From positions 1-23,950 of IMG/VR virus record IMGVR_UViG_3300009068_000190: DNA of 23,950 bases; one strand, given 5' to 3'. Shown here piece after piece: positions 14,402-21,029 of this stretch. A program made the translations under genes and the position numbers. The DNA comes from a virus. Each line of letters begins with the position of its first letter. Position 1 is the stretch's first letter. Under the pieces are notes generated by a model. It was not told the origin of the DNA, ran no database searches, and saw only the letters and a list, made by a program, of their open reading frames with translations.

Positions 14402-15068
14402 CAATTCCAATTGTATCATCACGGACAAATCGAATTAAACCACTTACAAAAAATGAAGACCAATCTTTTTTAATTAAATTCCACATTACAATTCTATTGC
14501 CTTTTAAAGGACTAAAAAATTGAACTCTTTCGGAAGATTTGTTGGAATCAATAATATTTTTGTTCAAAGTACCAATAAATCTATCACTGTTTCCATTTTT
14601 CTTCAAATAATCAATTGTGCAAATTCCACTCAAACCTTCCATAATTATTTCATTTGGTGAAATATGATCACTTTTATATGTTTTTTCTTTTGTGTAAACA
14701 GTAACATCTGTTTTGATATCATATCTTGGATCAAATACACTATCAAAGTTTTTTTGAATTTGGTTTACAAACAAAAAATTTTGATAAGAGCCATATTGCG
14801 ATACAATATACCTTGCATAGGTAGGATCTGAATCTTCAAGATTTTCATATGTCTGAAGTTGTTCATCAGAACCATTGTATTTTTGTTTTTCACCAAGATT
14901 AAATTTACTAACAAATAAATCATTTTTCATGGCTTCTTTAATAGAAGCCATGAGATTTTTTTGTTGATCTTCTTGATTATATTCAACTTGATTTAAACGT
15001 GAAGGTTCAATGTTATAGTTTGAATATAGTTGATTATCAGCACCAGTTGTTCGTTTTTGTATTGGCAT
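14397..15068 (-). CDS. Phage protein with C-terminal SH3-barrel (WYL_2-like) domain
   Basis: The product has 223 residues. Residues 1-140 are polar, Asn/Gln/Lys-rich and partly helical, without a recognised fold. Residues 147-216 form a small beta barrel: ICTIDYLKKNGNSDRFIGTLNKNI, then NRIVMWNLIKKDWSSFFVSGLIRF. The pattern (strand, basic G/N turn, strand ending in T-L, then V-x-x-L-x-x-x-x-WRSF-like strand pair) matches the SH3-barrel WYL_2 family common in T4-like phages, usually of unknown function. The gene at 21857 carries the same kind of domain. Its start overlaps the preceding stop by one base (TAATG), so it is probably translated together with the gene at 15068-15313. Confidence 0.6.
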   Translation of the reverse strand: MPIQKRTTGADNQLYSNYNIEPSRLNQVEYNQEDQQKNLMASIKEAMKNDLFVSKFNLGEKQKYNGSDEQLQTYENLEDSDPTYARYIVSQYGSYQNFLFVNQIQKNFDSVFDPRYDIKTDVTVYTKEKTYKSDHISPNEIIMEGLSGICTIDYLKKNGNSDRFIGTLNKNIIDSNKSSERVQFFSPLKGNRIVMWNLIKKDWSSFFVSGLIRFVRDDTIGIE

Positions 15069-15313
15069 TAGTAATGTATTAGTGCAATTTTATCTTTTAA
15101 TTGAAGCTCTTTATAGATTAAATCACGTTCTTTGGTTTTATTCAAAAACTTCTCAAGAACATATATTGGAATTTTTATGAATACATTGCTAAATGGATAC
15201 TTCTTCAATTTTTGAATTTCAGCAATGTAATCTGAAATCATTTTGTCCTCGTTCTTACTGTTATAAGTCAAAGTCAAAAAAGTTCCAATTTTGTTCTCGG
15301 TTTTGTTAATCAT
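15068..15313 (-). CDS. Small phage protein, unidentified
   Basis: From the ATG at 15313 the product is 81 residues. It begins MINKTENKIGTFLTLTYNSKNEDKM and then has a helix (ISDYIAEIQKLKKY), a strand (NVFIKIPIYVLEKFL) and a second helix. The mix of strands and basic helices suggests a compact alpha/beta fold, but I do not recognise it. A TTG two codons upstream is in frame but less likely. A late-type AATAAATA box ends 9 nt before the ATG, with a weak TTTTGG in between. It shares one base with the downstream gene, so the two form a coupled pair. Confidence 0.6.
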   Translation of the reverse strand: MINKTENKIGTFLTLTYNSKNEDKMISDYIAEIQKLKKYPFSNVFIKIPIYVLEKFLNKTKERDLIYKELQLKDKIALIHY

Positions 15314-15322
15314 CGCCAAAAG

Positions 15323-15330
15323 TATTTATT
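15323..15330 (-). promoter_or_regulatory. Late-type box before the gene at 15068-15313
   Basis: Leftward AATAAATA followed by CTTTT is close to the extended T4 late consensus. The 9-nt distance to ATG predicts a leader of only a few bases. Confidence 0.55.
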
Positions 15331-15335
15331 GTTAC

Positions 15336-15363
15336 TTGACGGTCTTGAAGTAGATGATATACT
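15336..15363 (+). promoter_or_regulatory. Orphan sigma70 promoter on the + strand
   Basis: TTGACG, a 16-bp spacer and TATACT form a good rightward promoter, but no rightward gene follows. A transcript from about 15370 would run through a structured A+T-rich segment and then antisense to the gene at 15443-15628. Confidence 0.55.
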
Positions 15364-15378
15364 TACAGAAACTTTAAA

Positions 15379-15441
15379 GTTACTATAGATAAATTATAAA
15401 AAAATACTACAGAAGTATATCTAAAGATACTATAGAGTAAC
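15379..15441. repeat. Nested inverted repeats between two leftward genes
   Basis: Outer arms GTTACT (15379-15384) and AGTAAC (15436-15441) are complementary. They extend through ATAG/CTAT after a 2-nt bulge. Inner arms ATACT (15404-15408) and AGTAT (15414-15418) form a hairpin that, read leftward, is followed by seven T residues and could be a weak terminator for the 17096-15443 unit. TACTATAGA-like repeats occur on both sides. Confidence 0.5.
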
Positions 15442-15442
15442 C

Positions 15443-15628
15443 TTAAGTACCCTTAGATTTCTTTTTAAACATATTACCATACTTGGCTGCAATGGTATCA
15501 GCAGTCTGTGCAGCAGGATCTAAGAACTTTACTCTCTCTGCCGATCTCTTATAAATCTCTGCAAGAGGAGAAGGTTTATTAGCATTCTCGTTCAATACTT
15601 GTTTTACTGTATCTTCTAGTCTTTTCAT
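15443..15628 (-). CDS. Small protein with possible prohead-protease site
   Basis: The 61-residue product begins MKRLEDTVKQVLNE-N and has a basic C-terminus (YGNMFKKKSKGT). L12-N13-E14 fits the L/I-x-E pattern cut by the T4 prohead protease gp21, and the preceding 14 residues form an amphipathic helix, so it may be another packaged internal peptide. The central part is helical and Ala/Lys-rich. It follows the 488-residue internal-protein candidate by one base and is read in the same direction, so it is probably co-expressed. I recognise no family. Confidence 0.55.
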   Translation of the reverse strand: MKRLEDTVKQVLNENANKPSPLAEIYKRSAERVKFLDPAAQTADTIAAKYGNMFKKKSKGT

Positions 15629-15629
15629 T

Positions 15630-17096
15630 TTATGGCCTAAAGAAACTTGGTCCAGATTGAAGCGTTTGCATTATTTGTCGTTGTTTTTGAATTCTATCTA
15701 AATTTGGTGTAGAAGTTTTTGCACCCATTGCTTGTCTTTCCAACTTCGCTCTATCTTGTTGAGATACTGTAACTGCACCCAATGATGCAGCATCAACAGC
15801 GGATGTTGGAGAAGTAATTGAATCTACTGGAGCCAAACCTTGTTGTTTTCTTTGTTCTTCTTGTTCTTTTGCCCAGTCTTCTTTGGCTTTTATTTCATAT
15901 TCAGTCGGTGCAACTATATCGGACCCTTTACCGGCTTCTGAAGTGAATGCACCTATTGCTAATGGAGCCATTGCCAATCCTCCTGCAACTTCAGCAGCAC
16001 CTGCTGCAATAGGAACAATTCCTTCGGCCCCCAATGACAATGGATCTAACATGTTTAGACCTTTGCCAGCAGCACGTATTGCACCTCTTGCAAGTTGAGC
16101 AGTTCTTCTTCCAACTTCTTTACCAGTCATTGCTAAATCATTTACACCCTGTCCGGCTGCGGCAATATCTTCTGGAGTTATTGCTCCGATTGATCTTAAA
16201 TACTTATGAGGTTCATTTGCTTTGGGCGCCAACAAATCAATTGATTCCTGTTCCATTGGTTCGCCAATACTTTGAAAATAATCAGCTATTTTTGCTCTTC
16301 CTCCGGGTTGGAAAGATGTAACGCGTCCTGTTGGTGTATCACCTCTTCTTAAAAGGCCGTGTTGTGGATCTATTTCGCCTTCTTTCATAGCAGCAGCCAT
16401 TCTCAATATTGTTTGTTTTTGTTTTTCTACTCTTAGGAGTCTTTCTGCTTCTTTAGTTTGATTTGCAGCAGTTTCCTCTGCTGCTTTTTTTGCCGCTTCT
16501 GCAGCTTCTGCAGCAGCTGTTTGTTGAACTATATTTTCTAGTCTGTTTGTATTTCTTCTATCATTTATTGCGCGCGCTAACCAACCTCTGCCAGCAAATT
16601 CTGGTTTCTTTTTAAATATTCCTTGTATTGGTTCACCAGTAAGTTGATCAACTGCTTGAGATGCAAATATACTAGTCATTTTTCCTGCATTTTTTGGATT
16701 TATAGACCATCGTGGAGTTAAAAGACCATATATTCCCGCCCCCAATCCAAGTTTTTTTACTATGTCAGAGTATGGACTATTTTTTATATTAGCAACTCCA
16801 CGGTAAACTCCATTTACAAGATCATCATGTGTTTGAGCAATACGACCTAAAATTGGTCTTTCTTCAATATCTTTTCTAGCTTCTTCAGTTTTTTTAATTT
16901 CTACATCTGCAGCTGCTTTGGCGGCTGCTTGTGCTTGTGCATCTGCTTTTGCATTTGAAGCAGCCTCATTTTTTACACCCTGACTCATTCTTATTGGAGG
17001 AGCAACGACCATAGCCTCTAACAATCCTTCAAGACGATTGACTTCTTCTTGTAAAACTTTGGCACGATTCTGGTATAATTTAGTGATATGGTCCAT
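15630..17096 (-). CDS. Putative internal head protein, 488 residues
   Basis: The N-terminus MDHITKLYQNRAKVLQEEVN, continuing to L25-L26-E27-A, matches the coil module shared by four genes at 17125-20778, although read from the opposite strand. After it come an Ala/Lys-rich helical region (about 40-80 and 190-225) and a basic segment with ANIKNSPYSDIVKKLGLGAGIYG (about 100-130). A Gly/Ala-rich hydrophobic stretch lies at about 350-385 (VPIAAGAAEVAGGLAMAPLAIGAF) and could insert into a membrane. The composition recalls injected or internal virion proteins that pass through the tail. A CATAAATA late box ends 5 nt before the ATG. No enzyme motif is seen. Confidence 0.6.
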   Translation of the reverse strand: MDHITKLYQNRAKVLQEEVNRLEGLLEAMVVAPPIRMSQGVKNEAASNAKADAQAQAAAKAAADVEIKKTEEARKDIEERPILGRIAQTHDDLVNGVYRGVANIKNSPYSDIVKKLGLGAGIYGLLTPRWSINPKNAGKMTSIFASQAVDQLTGEPIQGIFKKKPEFAGRGWLARAINDRRNTNRLENIVQQTAAAEAAEAAKKAAEETAANQTKEAERLLRVEKQKQTILRMAAAMKEGEIDPQHGLLRRGDTPTGRVTSFQPGGRAKIADYFQSIGEPMEQESIDLLAPKANEPHKYLRSIGAITPEDIAAAGQGVNDLAMTGKEVGRRTAQLARGAIRAAGKGLNMLDPLSLGAEGIVPIAAGAAEVAGGLAMAPLAIGAFTSEAGKGSDIVAPTEYEIKAKEDWAKEQEEQRKQQGLAPVDSITSPTSAVDAASLGAVTVSQQDRAKLERQAMGAKTSTPNLDRIQKQRQIMQTLQSGPSFFRP

Positions 17097-17101
17097 AAAG
17101 A

Positions 17102-17109
17102 TATTTATG
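17102..17109 (-). promoter_or_regulatory. Late-type box of the leftward internal-protein gene
   Basis: Leftward CATAAATA is followed by TCTTT and the ATG at 17096, the exact 5-nt spacing that predicts a leaderless transcript. It is nearly back-to-back with the rightward box at 17112. Confidence 0.65.
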
Positions 17110-17111
17110 TA

Positions 17112-17119
17112 TATAAATA
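17112..17119 (+). promoter_or_regulatory. Late promoter of the rightward internal-protein gene
   Basis: A perfect TATAAATA is followed by ATTTT and the ATG at 17125. The 17 bases from 17111 through the ATG are identical to those at 20061-20077, before another member of the same family. Confidence 0.75.
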
Positions 17120-17124
17120 ATTTT

Positions 17125-18864
17125 ATGAATTATCTAACTAACCACTATAAAAATTTGTGCGAACAATATCAAAGCAAAATTAATATTCTTCAAAATTTAT
17201 TAAATGAAGATGCTCCTGCATCAACCTTTAGTGGTACTGGCCAAGGCCAGCAAACTTTTAGTGATGAACAACTTCGTGATCAAATGAAACAAAATAAGAG
17301 ATCAAATGCATTTGGTCCAGCAATTCCAGATGATAAGCAAAATCAAGCATATAGAGATGCTCAAGCAGAACTAGCCAGAAGACAAGGTGCAAGTGCTAAG
17401 GTAGAGTTAGATCCATCTATCAAACAATCATCAGATTATAAAACTGATCGCGTTGCTGGTGACTGGGTTGAAAGATATGCCCAGAAACTTGGAGAAGATC
17501 CTCGTAAAATTGAAGCAATGCGCCGTGGAGTGATTGACACATTGGGTGGTGATGCCGGAAAACCAATGGACACATCCATGACATCAAATCAAGTTGCTCA
17601 AAGAGGAGTTGATGCTTATAATAAAGCCAAAGAATATGTTGTAGGCTTGCAAAATCAAGCAAAGGCAGCTAAACCAGAATCTGCACCTTCATCTGCTCCT
17701 GCAAGAGTTTCTACTCCATCTGCTGCACCAGCTACCGCACCAAAAACCACACCTGCTCCAAAAGAAGAAAGAGGTTTAGGAATGGATGGAGAATACGGCC
17801 AGTTCCCAATCTATCCAGAAGGTCAAGAAGATTCAGCCTATAGTAAACCTGCTGCACAGGCTCCCGTTCAAACTGGAGCAACAGAGAGTGCAAAACAACT
17901 TGCAAATCTCTATACTGCTAGAATGACTGGTGGAGATGTATTTGGTAGAAAATATTCTAAACAGCCAGAAGCAGCAAAAGCCGAAGAAGTTAAAATTCCT
18001 GAAATGGGATTAACTCAAAAAAGTCCAACAAAATATGTTGTTCCAGAATCTGAAGAATGGGAGAAAATGTCTCCACAAGAACAACTTGCAATGGCACAGT
18101 CGGCCCTTAAAAATGATGAAGCAAATAAATTCTTTGGAGGCCGTGAAGGAAAGAAAGGTGGCTTCTTGGGTATTGGTGGTGAAAGAACTTATAGATTCAG
18201 TGAAGACAATTCTGGTCAAACTCCAGAAGAAACTGCAAGACTCAATCGTCAAGCAAAAATGTTAAACAATTTATTGAATACACAGGATGCAGGTGCAATG
18301 TCACAACAACTTAGTGACATATTATTTAAATATAATAATAACGGAAATAGTTCCTCATCTAAATCATCAGAAACCATATCCACTGGTGGAATGAACCAAC
18401 CAATGGATCTTGCAGATTTTCCTGATAATGAAGATACAGATAAACAATCCTCTTCAGCAGAATTAGAAAATGCAAGAAAACTTGCTCAGATGTATGCAAA
18501 TAGAATGGGTAGAAGAGTTTCTAAAGCACCTGCAACCCCACCAGCACCAGTAGCATCTAAGGAAAAAGTTTCATCTTTTGATTCTGCCTTTAAAGCATAT
18601 CAAGATCGCAATGCAAGAACAGCATCAATGCCTCTTGCAATGGCAGGAGAACAATCTTCCAAGGGATCAAGTATGGAAGGTCAGGCATTGGAAAATGATT
18701 CAGCGGCAAGAGCACGATATGCTCAAAGCGTAAAAACAAATGCATCACAAAAAGCTGCACAAGAAGAGTTTGTAAGAAGATTCGGAAGACTTCCAAATTC
18801 CAAATCAGCCGTAGACAACACATACATGGAAACATTGTTGTCCACCAAATTTAAAACTAGATAA
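17125..18864 (+). CDS. Putative internal head protein, 579 residues, with internal repeat
   Basis: The first 28 residues, MNYLTNHYKNLCEQYQSKIN, continuing to L26-N27-E28, are the shared coil module and end in an L-x-E site like those cut by T4 prohead protease. The remainder is low-complexity, rich in Ala, Gln, Ser, Lys and Pro, with a Pro/Ala/Ser linker at about 190-225. An internal duplication is visible: ESAKQLANLYTARMTGGDVFGRKYSK (about 253-278) and ENARKLAQMYANRMGRRVSK (about 450-469). The C-terminus is basic. This fits a scaffold or injected internal protein rather than an enzyme. The ATG is chosen because of the late box 5 nt upstream. A longer in-frame extension to 17038 would run through the opposing gene and promoters. 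Confidence 0.62.
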   Translation: MNYLTNHYKNLCEQYQSKINILQNLLNEDAPASTFSGTGQGQQTFSDEQLRDQMKQNKRSNAFGPAIPDDKQNQAYRDAQAELARRQGASAKVELDPSIKQSSDYKTDRVAGDWVERYAQKLGEDPRKIEAMRRGVIDTLGGDAGKPMDTSMTSNQVAQRGVDAYNKAKEYVVGLQNQAKAAKPESAPSSAPARVSTPSAAPATAPKTTPAPKEERGLGMDGEYGQFPIYPEGQEDSAYSKPAAQAPVQTGATESAKQLANLYTARMTGGDVFGRKYSKQPEAAKAEEVKIPEMGLTQKSPTKYVVPESEEWEKMSPQEQLAMAQSALKNDEANKFFGGREGKKGGFLGIGGERTYRFSEDNSGQTPEETARLNRQAKMLNNLLNTQDAGAMSQQLSDILFKYNNNGNSSSSKSSETISTGGMNQPMDLADFPDNEDTDKQSSSAELENARKLAQMYANRMGRRVSKAPATPPAPVASKEKVSSFDSAFKAYQDRNARTASMPLAMAGEQSSKGSSMEGQALENDSAARARYAQSVKTNASQKAAQEEFVRRFGRLPNSKSAVDNTYMETLLSTKFKTR

Positions 18865-18890
18865 ATTAAAGAAAATTCAAAATAAGAAGA

Positions 18891-18915
18891 GATCCAATTT
18901 CTTGGATCCCTTTTT
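18891..18915. terminator. Terminator after the 579-residue gene
   Basis: GATCCAA and TTGGATC form a perfect 7-bp stem around a TTTC loop, followed by CC and five T residues. It closes the rightward gene and also faces the leftward membrane-protein gene. Confidence 0.8.
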
Positions 18916-18936
18916 GTTCTATAGTGACTTATAGGC

Positions 18937-19095
18937 TCACTTGGCAGCAGGAGCCTCTACGGCTGCAGGACCAGCCTCGGGAGCCTTGGTGCGGCTTGCT
19001 AGGGTCAAAACGACTACAGCCAATACACCTACAGCAACGACGATCCAAGTGGTGGACGAAACAGACTTCACAAAATTCTTAATCTTATCTAGCAT
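18937..19095 (-). CDS. Small single-span membrane protein, 52 residues
   Basis: An ATG at 19095 with a strong ribosome site (AAGGAG) opens a frame to TGA at 18937-18939. The product starts with a basic amphipathic stretch (MLDKIKNFVKSVSSTT), followed by one clear transmembrane helix (residues 17-33, WIVVAVGVLAVVVLTLA). An Ala/Pro/Glu-rich tail of about 19 residues completes it. The basic residues before the helix suggest an N-in topology. Size and layout fit a small holin-like, spanin-like or superinfection-related phage protein, but nothing decides between them. It is alone on the minus strand between rightward genes, with a CCTAAATA box upstream (19114-19121). Its codons are more G+C-rich than the neighbours. 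Confidence 0.68.
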   Translation of the reverse strand: MLDKIKNFVKSVSSTTWIVVAVGVLAVVVLTLASRTKAPEAGPAAVEAPAAK

Positions 19096-19113
19096 AGTAT
19101 CTCCTTAAAAGAC

Positions 19114-19121
19114 TATTTAGG
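19114..19121 (-). promoter_or_regulatory. Late-type box of the 52-residue membrane protein gene
   Basis: Leftward CCTAAATA, the same variant as at 8704-8711, lies 18 nt before the ATG with AAGGAG in between. Confidence 0.5.
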
Positions 19122-19152
19122 CCACTCGCCACCCCTCCATTTTTTCGGTTTT

Positions 19153-19160
19153 GATAAATA
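19153..19160 (+). promoter_or_regulatory. Late-type box with leaderless spacing
   Basis: GATAAATA is followed by TTCTT and the ATG at 19166, giving 5 nt between box and start and no ribosome site. Confidence 0.6.
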
Positions 19161-19165
19161 TTCTT

Positions 19166-19681
19166 ATGCTATCTTTCATCGAATTTCTCACAGAAGCCAA
19201 AGCCAAGCCTTCAGACCCCCATATCTCAGAGGTACAGGGATCTTCGTGGTATCATCCAGAGACTGGAAAGGTATTGGCATTTGATGAAGATGATTTCAGT
19301 CATCAAACTTACTTCATAAAAAATCATAAAAAATTTGGAATTGATCCCAAAATTTTAAAGGCAAATTTGCAAGATGTCAAAGATACTGTTGGTACCATCG
19401 AAGGACATCCACTCAAATTTCTTTTTGATGCTGGATGGGTTAGAAGTTATGCTGACGGCAAGGACGTAAACTTTGAAGGAAACACTCGTCAGGTTCACGA
19501 AACCGTTCGTCGTCATGCAAACAGAATTCCAGATGCAACATATCGAATCGACATCGCTGATCCAAGAAGTGTACATGCAACCGCAAAAAGCGTATCACAC
19601 GAACTCATGGAACCTGAGCATGTAGACAGGTTTATTTCATCAAAAGGCAGACCTCACAGAGATTATACAACAATACTATGA
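19166..19681 (+). CDS. Putative packaged phage protein with capsid-targeting-like start
   Basis: The product has 171 residues. MLSFIEFLTE-AKAK at the start parallels T4 MKTYQEFIAE-A, with L8-T9-E10 as the likely cleavage site at the same position. The mature part includes SSWYHPETGKVLAFDEDDFSHQTYF, KKFGIDPKIL and a basic histidine-rich segment (VHETVRRHANRIPD). This resembles a class of small conserved proteins I have seen in marine T4-like phages (W-x-H-x-x-T/S-GK-x-x-x-W/F followed by F-GI), function unknown. It overlaps the next gene by ATGA, so the two are translationally coupled. The ATG is selected because the late box ends 5 nt upstream and the N-terminal pattern starts there. Confidence 0.65.
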   Translation: MLSFIEFLTEAKAKPSDPHISEVQGSSWYHPETGKVLAFDEDDFSHQTYFIKNHKKFGIDPKILKANLQDVKDTVGTIEGHPLKFLFDAGWVRSYADGKDVNFEGNTRQVHETVRRHANRIPDATYRIDIADPRSVHATAKSVSHELMEPEHVDRFISSKGRPHRDYTTIL

Positions 19682-20055
19682 CATACCTAATAAACTATTA
19701 CAAAAATCGTTGTGAAACACTTCAAGAACAAGTAAACAATCTTCAAAAATTATTAAATGAAATTGATACTAGTCATAATAAACGTGATCCAGGAGATCCT
19801 TATGATATGAGAAATTATGATAAAATATCAGATAAAGAAGAAGAAAAAATAAAAGAAAAATTAAATGATATGTATTCTATGCTTCTTGATGATGAAGATG
19901 GACCTGATCCAAATACTAAAGAAGGCATCAAAGCAGCATATGAAACTGCAAAATTAAAAGATTCTGCACAATCAGAAATTAATTTATATGGTCAACCAAC
20001 TGGCAGAATAATTACAAAAGCTAGTATGGGTACAATGGATACCAATAAATTTTAA
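19678..20055 (+). CDS. Coil-module family protein, 125 residues
   Basis: Residues 1-28, MTYLINYYKNRCETLQEQVN, continuing to L26-N27-E28, are the shared module with an L-x-E end. The rest is acidic and helical (DKEEEKIKEKLNDMYSMLLDDEDG), then contains GIKAAYETAKLKDSAQSE and a short Gly/Thr-rich C-terminus. The acidic, Asp/Glu-rich composition suits a scaffold-core or DNA-associated internal peptide. No enzymatic motif is visible. It has no own promoter box and begins inside the stop of the previous gene (ATGA), so it depends on coupled translation. I recognise no named family. Confidence 0.6.
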   Translation: MTYLINYYKNRCETLQEQVNNLQKLLNEIDTSHNKRDPGDPYDMRNYDKISDKEEEKIKEKLNDMYSMLLDDEDGPDPNTKEGIKAAYETAKLKDSAQSEINLYGQPTGRIITKASMGTMDTNKF

Positions 20056-20061
20056 TAATTA

Positions 20062-20069
20062 TATAAATA
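20062..20069 (+). promoter_or_regulatory. Late promoter with leaderless spacing (20075 gene)
   Basis: A perfect TATAAATA is followed by ATTTT and the ATG at 20075. Seventeen bases are identical to 17111-17127. Confidence 0.75.
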
Positions 20070-20074
20070 ATTTT

Positions 20075-20479
20075 ATGGACTACCTAACAAAATATTACAA
20101 GAATCTTTGCGAAAGTCTTCAAGAGAAAGTAACTTTACTTGAAGAAAGAATAAAAAAGAAACCACAGCATCTTCCTTTTGAAATTTTAGATATAGATGCA
20201 CCATTTGAATTTGGTAAAACACATTTCGATCCAAGCGATATAAAAATTTCTGGAAGACATGTTAGACCAGATGGAAGCAGAGGACCGGAAGTTATCATAC
20301 CAATACATGCCTTTGCTGATATACATTATCATGATGTTGCAGATCATGTCGAAGATTTTATGAAAGGAAGAAAATCTCCAGACAATCCTCTTTTCAAGGC
20401 TTTTAATGATCAAGGTGGCGATAGTCCCAGCACATTACGAGTCGATTCCAGCAAAGTTAAACCAATTAAACGAAATTAA
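20075..20479 (+). CDS. Coil-module family protein, 134 residues
   Basis: Residues 1-20, MDYLTKYYKNLCESLQEKVT, are the shared module, but the usual L-x-E end is replaced by LLEERIKKKP, so processing may differ or be absent. The body has a beta-rich central part (FEFGKTHFDPSDIKISGRHVRPDG) and a His-rich stretch (IHAFADIHYHDVADHVEDF) that could bind metal. It ends in a Ser/Lys-rich tail. It is one of four rightward members between 17125 and 20778, and has its own perfect late box with 5-nt spacing and no ribosome site. Function unknown. Confidence 0.6.
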   Translation: MDYLTKYYKNLCESLQEKVTLLEERIKKKPQHLPFEILDIDAPFEFGKTHFDPSDIKISGRHVRPDGSRGPEVIIPIHAFADIHYHDVADHVEDFMKGRKSPDNPLFKAFNDQGGDSPSTLRVDSSKVKPIKRN

Positions 20480-20485
20480 TAAATA
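20478..20485 (+). promoter_or_regulatory. Late-type box of the last coil-module gene
   Basis: AATAAATA overlaps the preceding stop codon and lies 17 nt before the ATG, with a purine-rich AGAGAAG stretch that may act as ribosome site. Confidence 0.5.
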
Positions 20486-20502
20486 AGAGAAGAAATAAAA
20501 CC

Positions 20503-20778
20503 ATGAATTACCTAACAAACTATTACAAAAACCTTTGTGAAAATCTTCAACAGAAAATTAATTATCTTGAAAAAATTATAAGTGAAGGTCAAGAAATGAA
20601 ATTTGAAGAAGAAGAAGAACAAGGTAAGGTATTGCCTTCTTCTGAGGAAGATAATAATGAAGATGAGACAAAAAATTCTGATCCCAGAGCAATGAAACTT
20701 GGAAAAGGTGCAGTAATAGGCCCCAGTAAAGTAAAAGGTCTGGGAGAGACAAAAAAATCTGAAAATAGTTCTTACTAA
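20503..20778 (+). CDS. Coil-module family protein, 91 residues
   Basis: Residues 1-20, MNYLTNYYKNLCENLQQKIN, continuing to I26-S27-E28-G, are the clearest copy of the shared module, with an I-x-E-G cleavage-like end. The remaining 60 residues are very acidic (EEEEEQGKVLPSSEEDNNEDET) and then Gly/Lys-rich (GKGAVIGPSKVKGLGETKK). It is the last gene of the rightward group and is followed by a strong terminator. Acidic peptides of this kind are typical of T4 core or internal proteins. No family recognised. Confidence 0.6.
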   Translation: MNYLTNYYKNLCENLQQKINYLEKIISEGQEMKFEEEEEQGKVLPSSEEDNNEDETKNSDPRAMKLGKGAVIGPSKVKGLGETKKSENSSY

Positions 20779-20806
20779 AATAACTTAAAAATTTTATCAT
20801 AAACTT

Positions 20807-20838
20807 TTGGGCTCCTTTCAGGGGCCCAAATTTTTTTT
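20807..20838 (+). terminator. Strong rho-independent terminator closing the A+T-rich part
   Basis: TTGGGCTCC pairs with GGGGCCCAA (9 bp, one G-U) around a TTTCA loop, followed by A and eight T residues. Confidence 0.92.
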
Positions 20839-21029
20839 ATGGCATCCCATGTATTTTGAAAAAGGGGGTCGTTTTATAAATGGACTTTTGAGAGGCTTAG
20901 GGGGCCAAAAAGTTTTTTTGAGAATATTAGAGAAAATTATAAGGGGTCGGTGGGGCTAGCCCGTCCGATAACCCCCCGGCGTATGGGACCCAAATCAGTA
21001 CTCGGACGCATCCCCCCCCTAATAACAAA
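20839..21029. other. Non-coding junction between A+T-rich and G+C-rich DNA
   Basis: About 190 bases without a supported gene. The first half is A+T-rich with isolated G runs (AGGGGGTCG, AGGGGGCC, AGGGGTCGG) and a terminator-like stretch ending in seven T residues near 20915. From about 20940 the composition switches to G+C-rich. A 7-bp inverted repeat, CGTCCGA / TCGGACG, encloses a C/G-rich loop, and GGGCTAGCCC is a small palindrome. No attachment-site duplication was recognised. Confidence 0.6.

Noticed and set aside
17038-17124. Extension of the 579-residue protein upstream
   Set aside because: It would run through both late boxes and into the opposing gene. The module starts at 17125 as in its paralogues.
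20839-21029. Integration (att) site of a prophage or island
   Set aside because: No integrase gene, tRNA end or flanking direct repeat is seen in the window.
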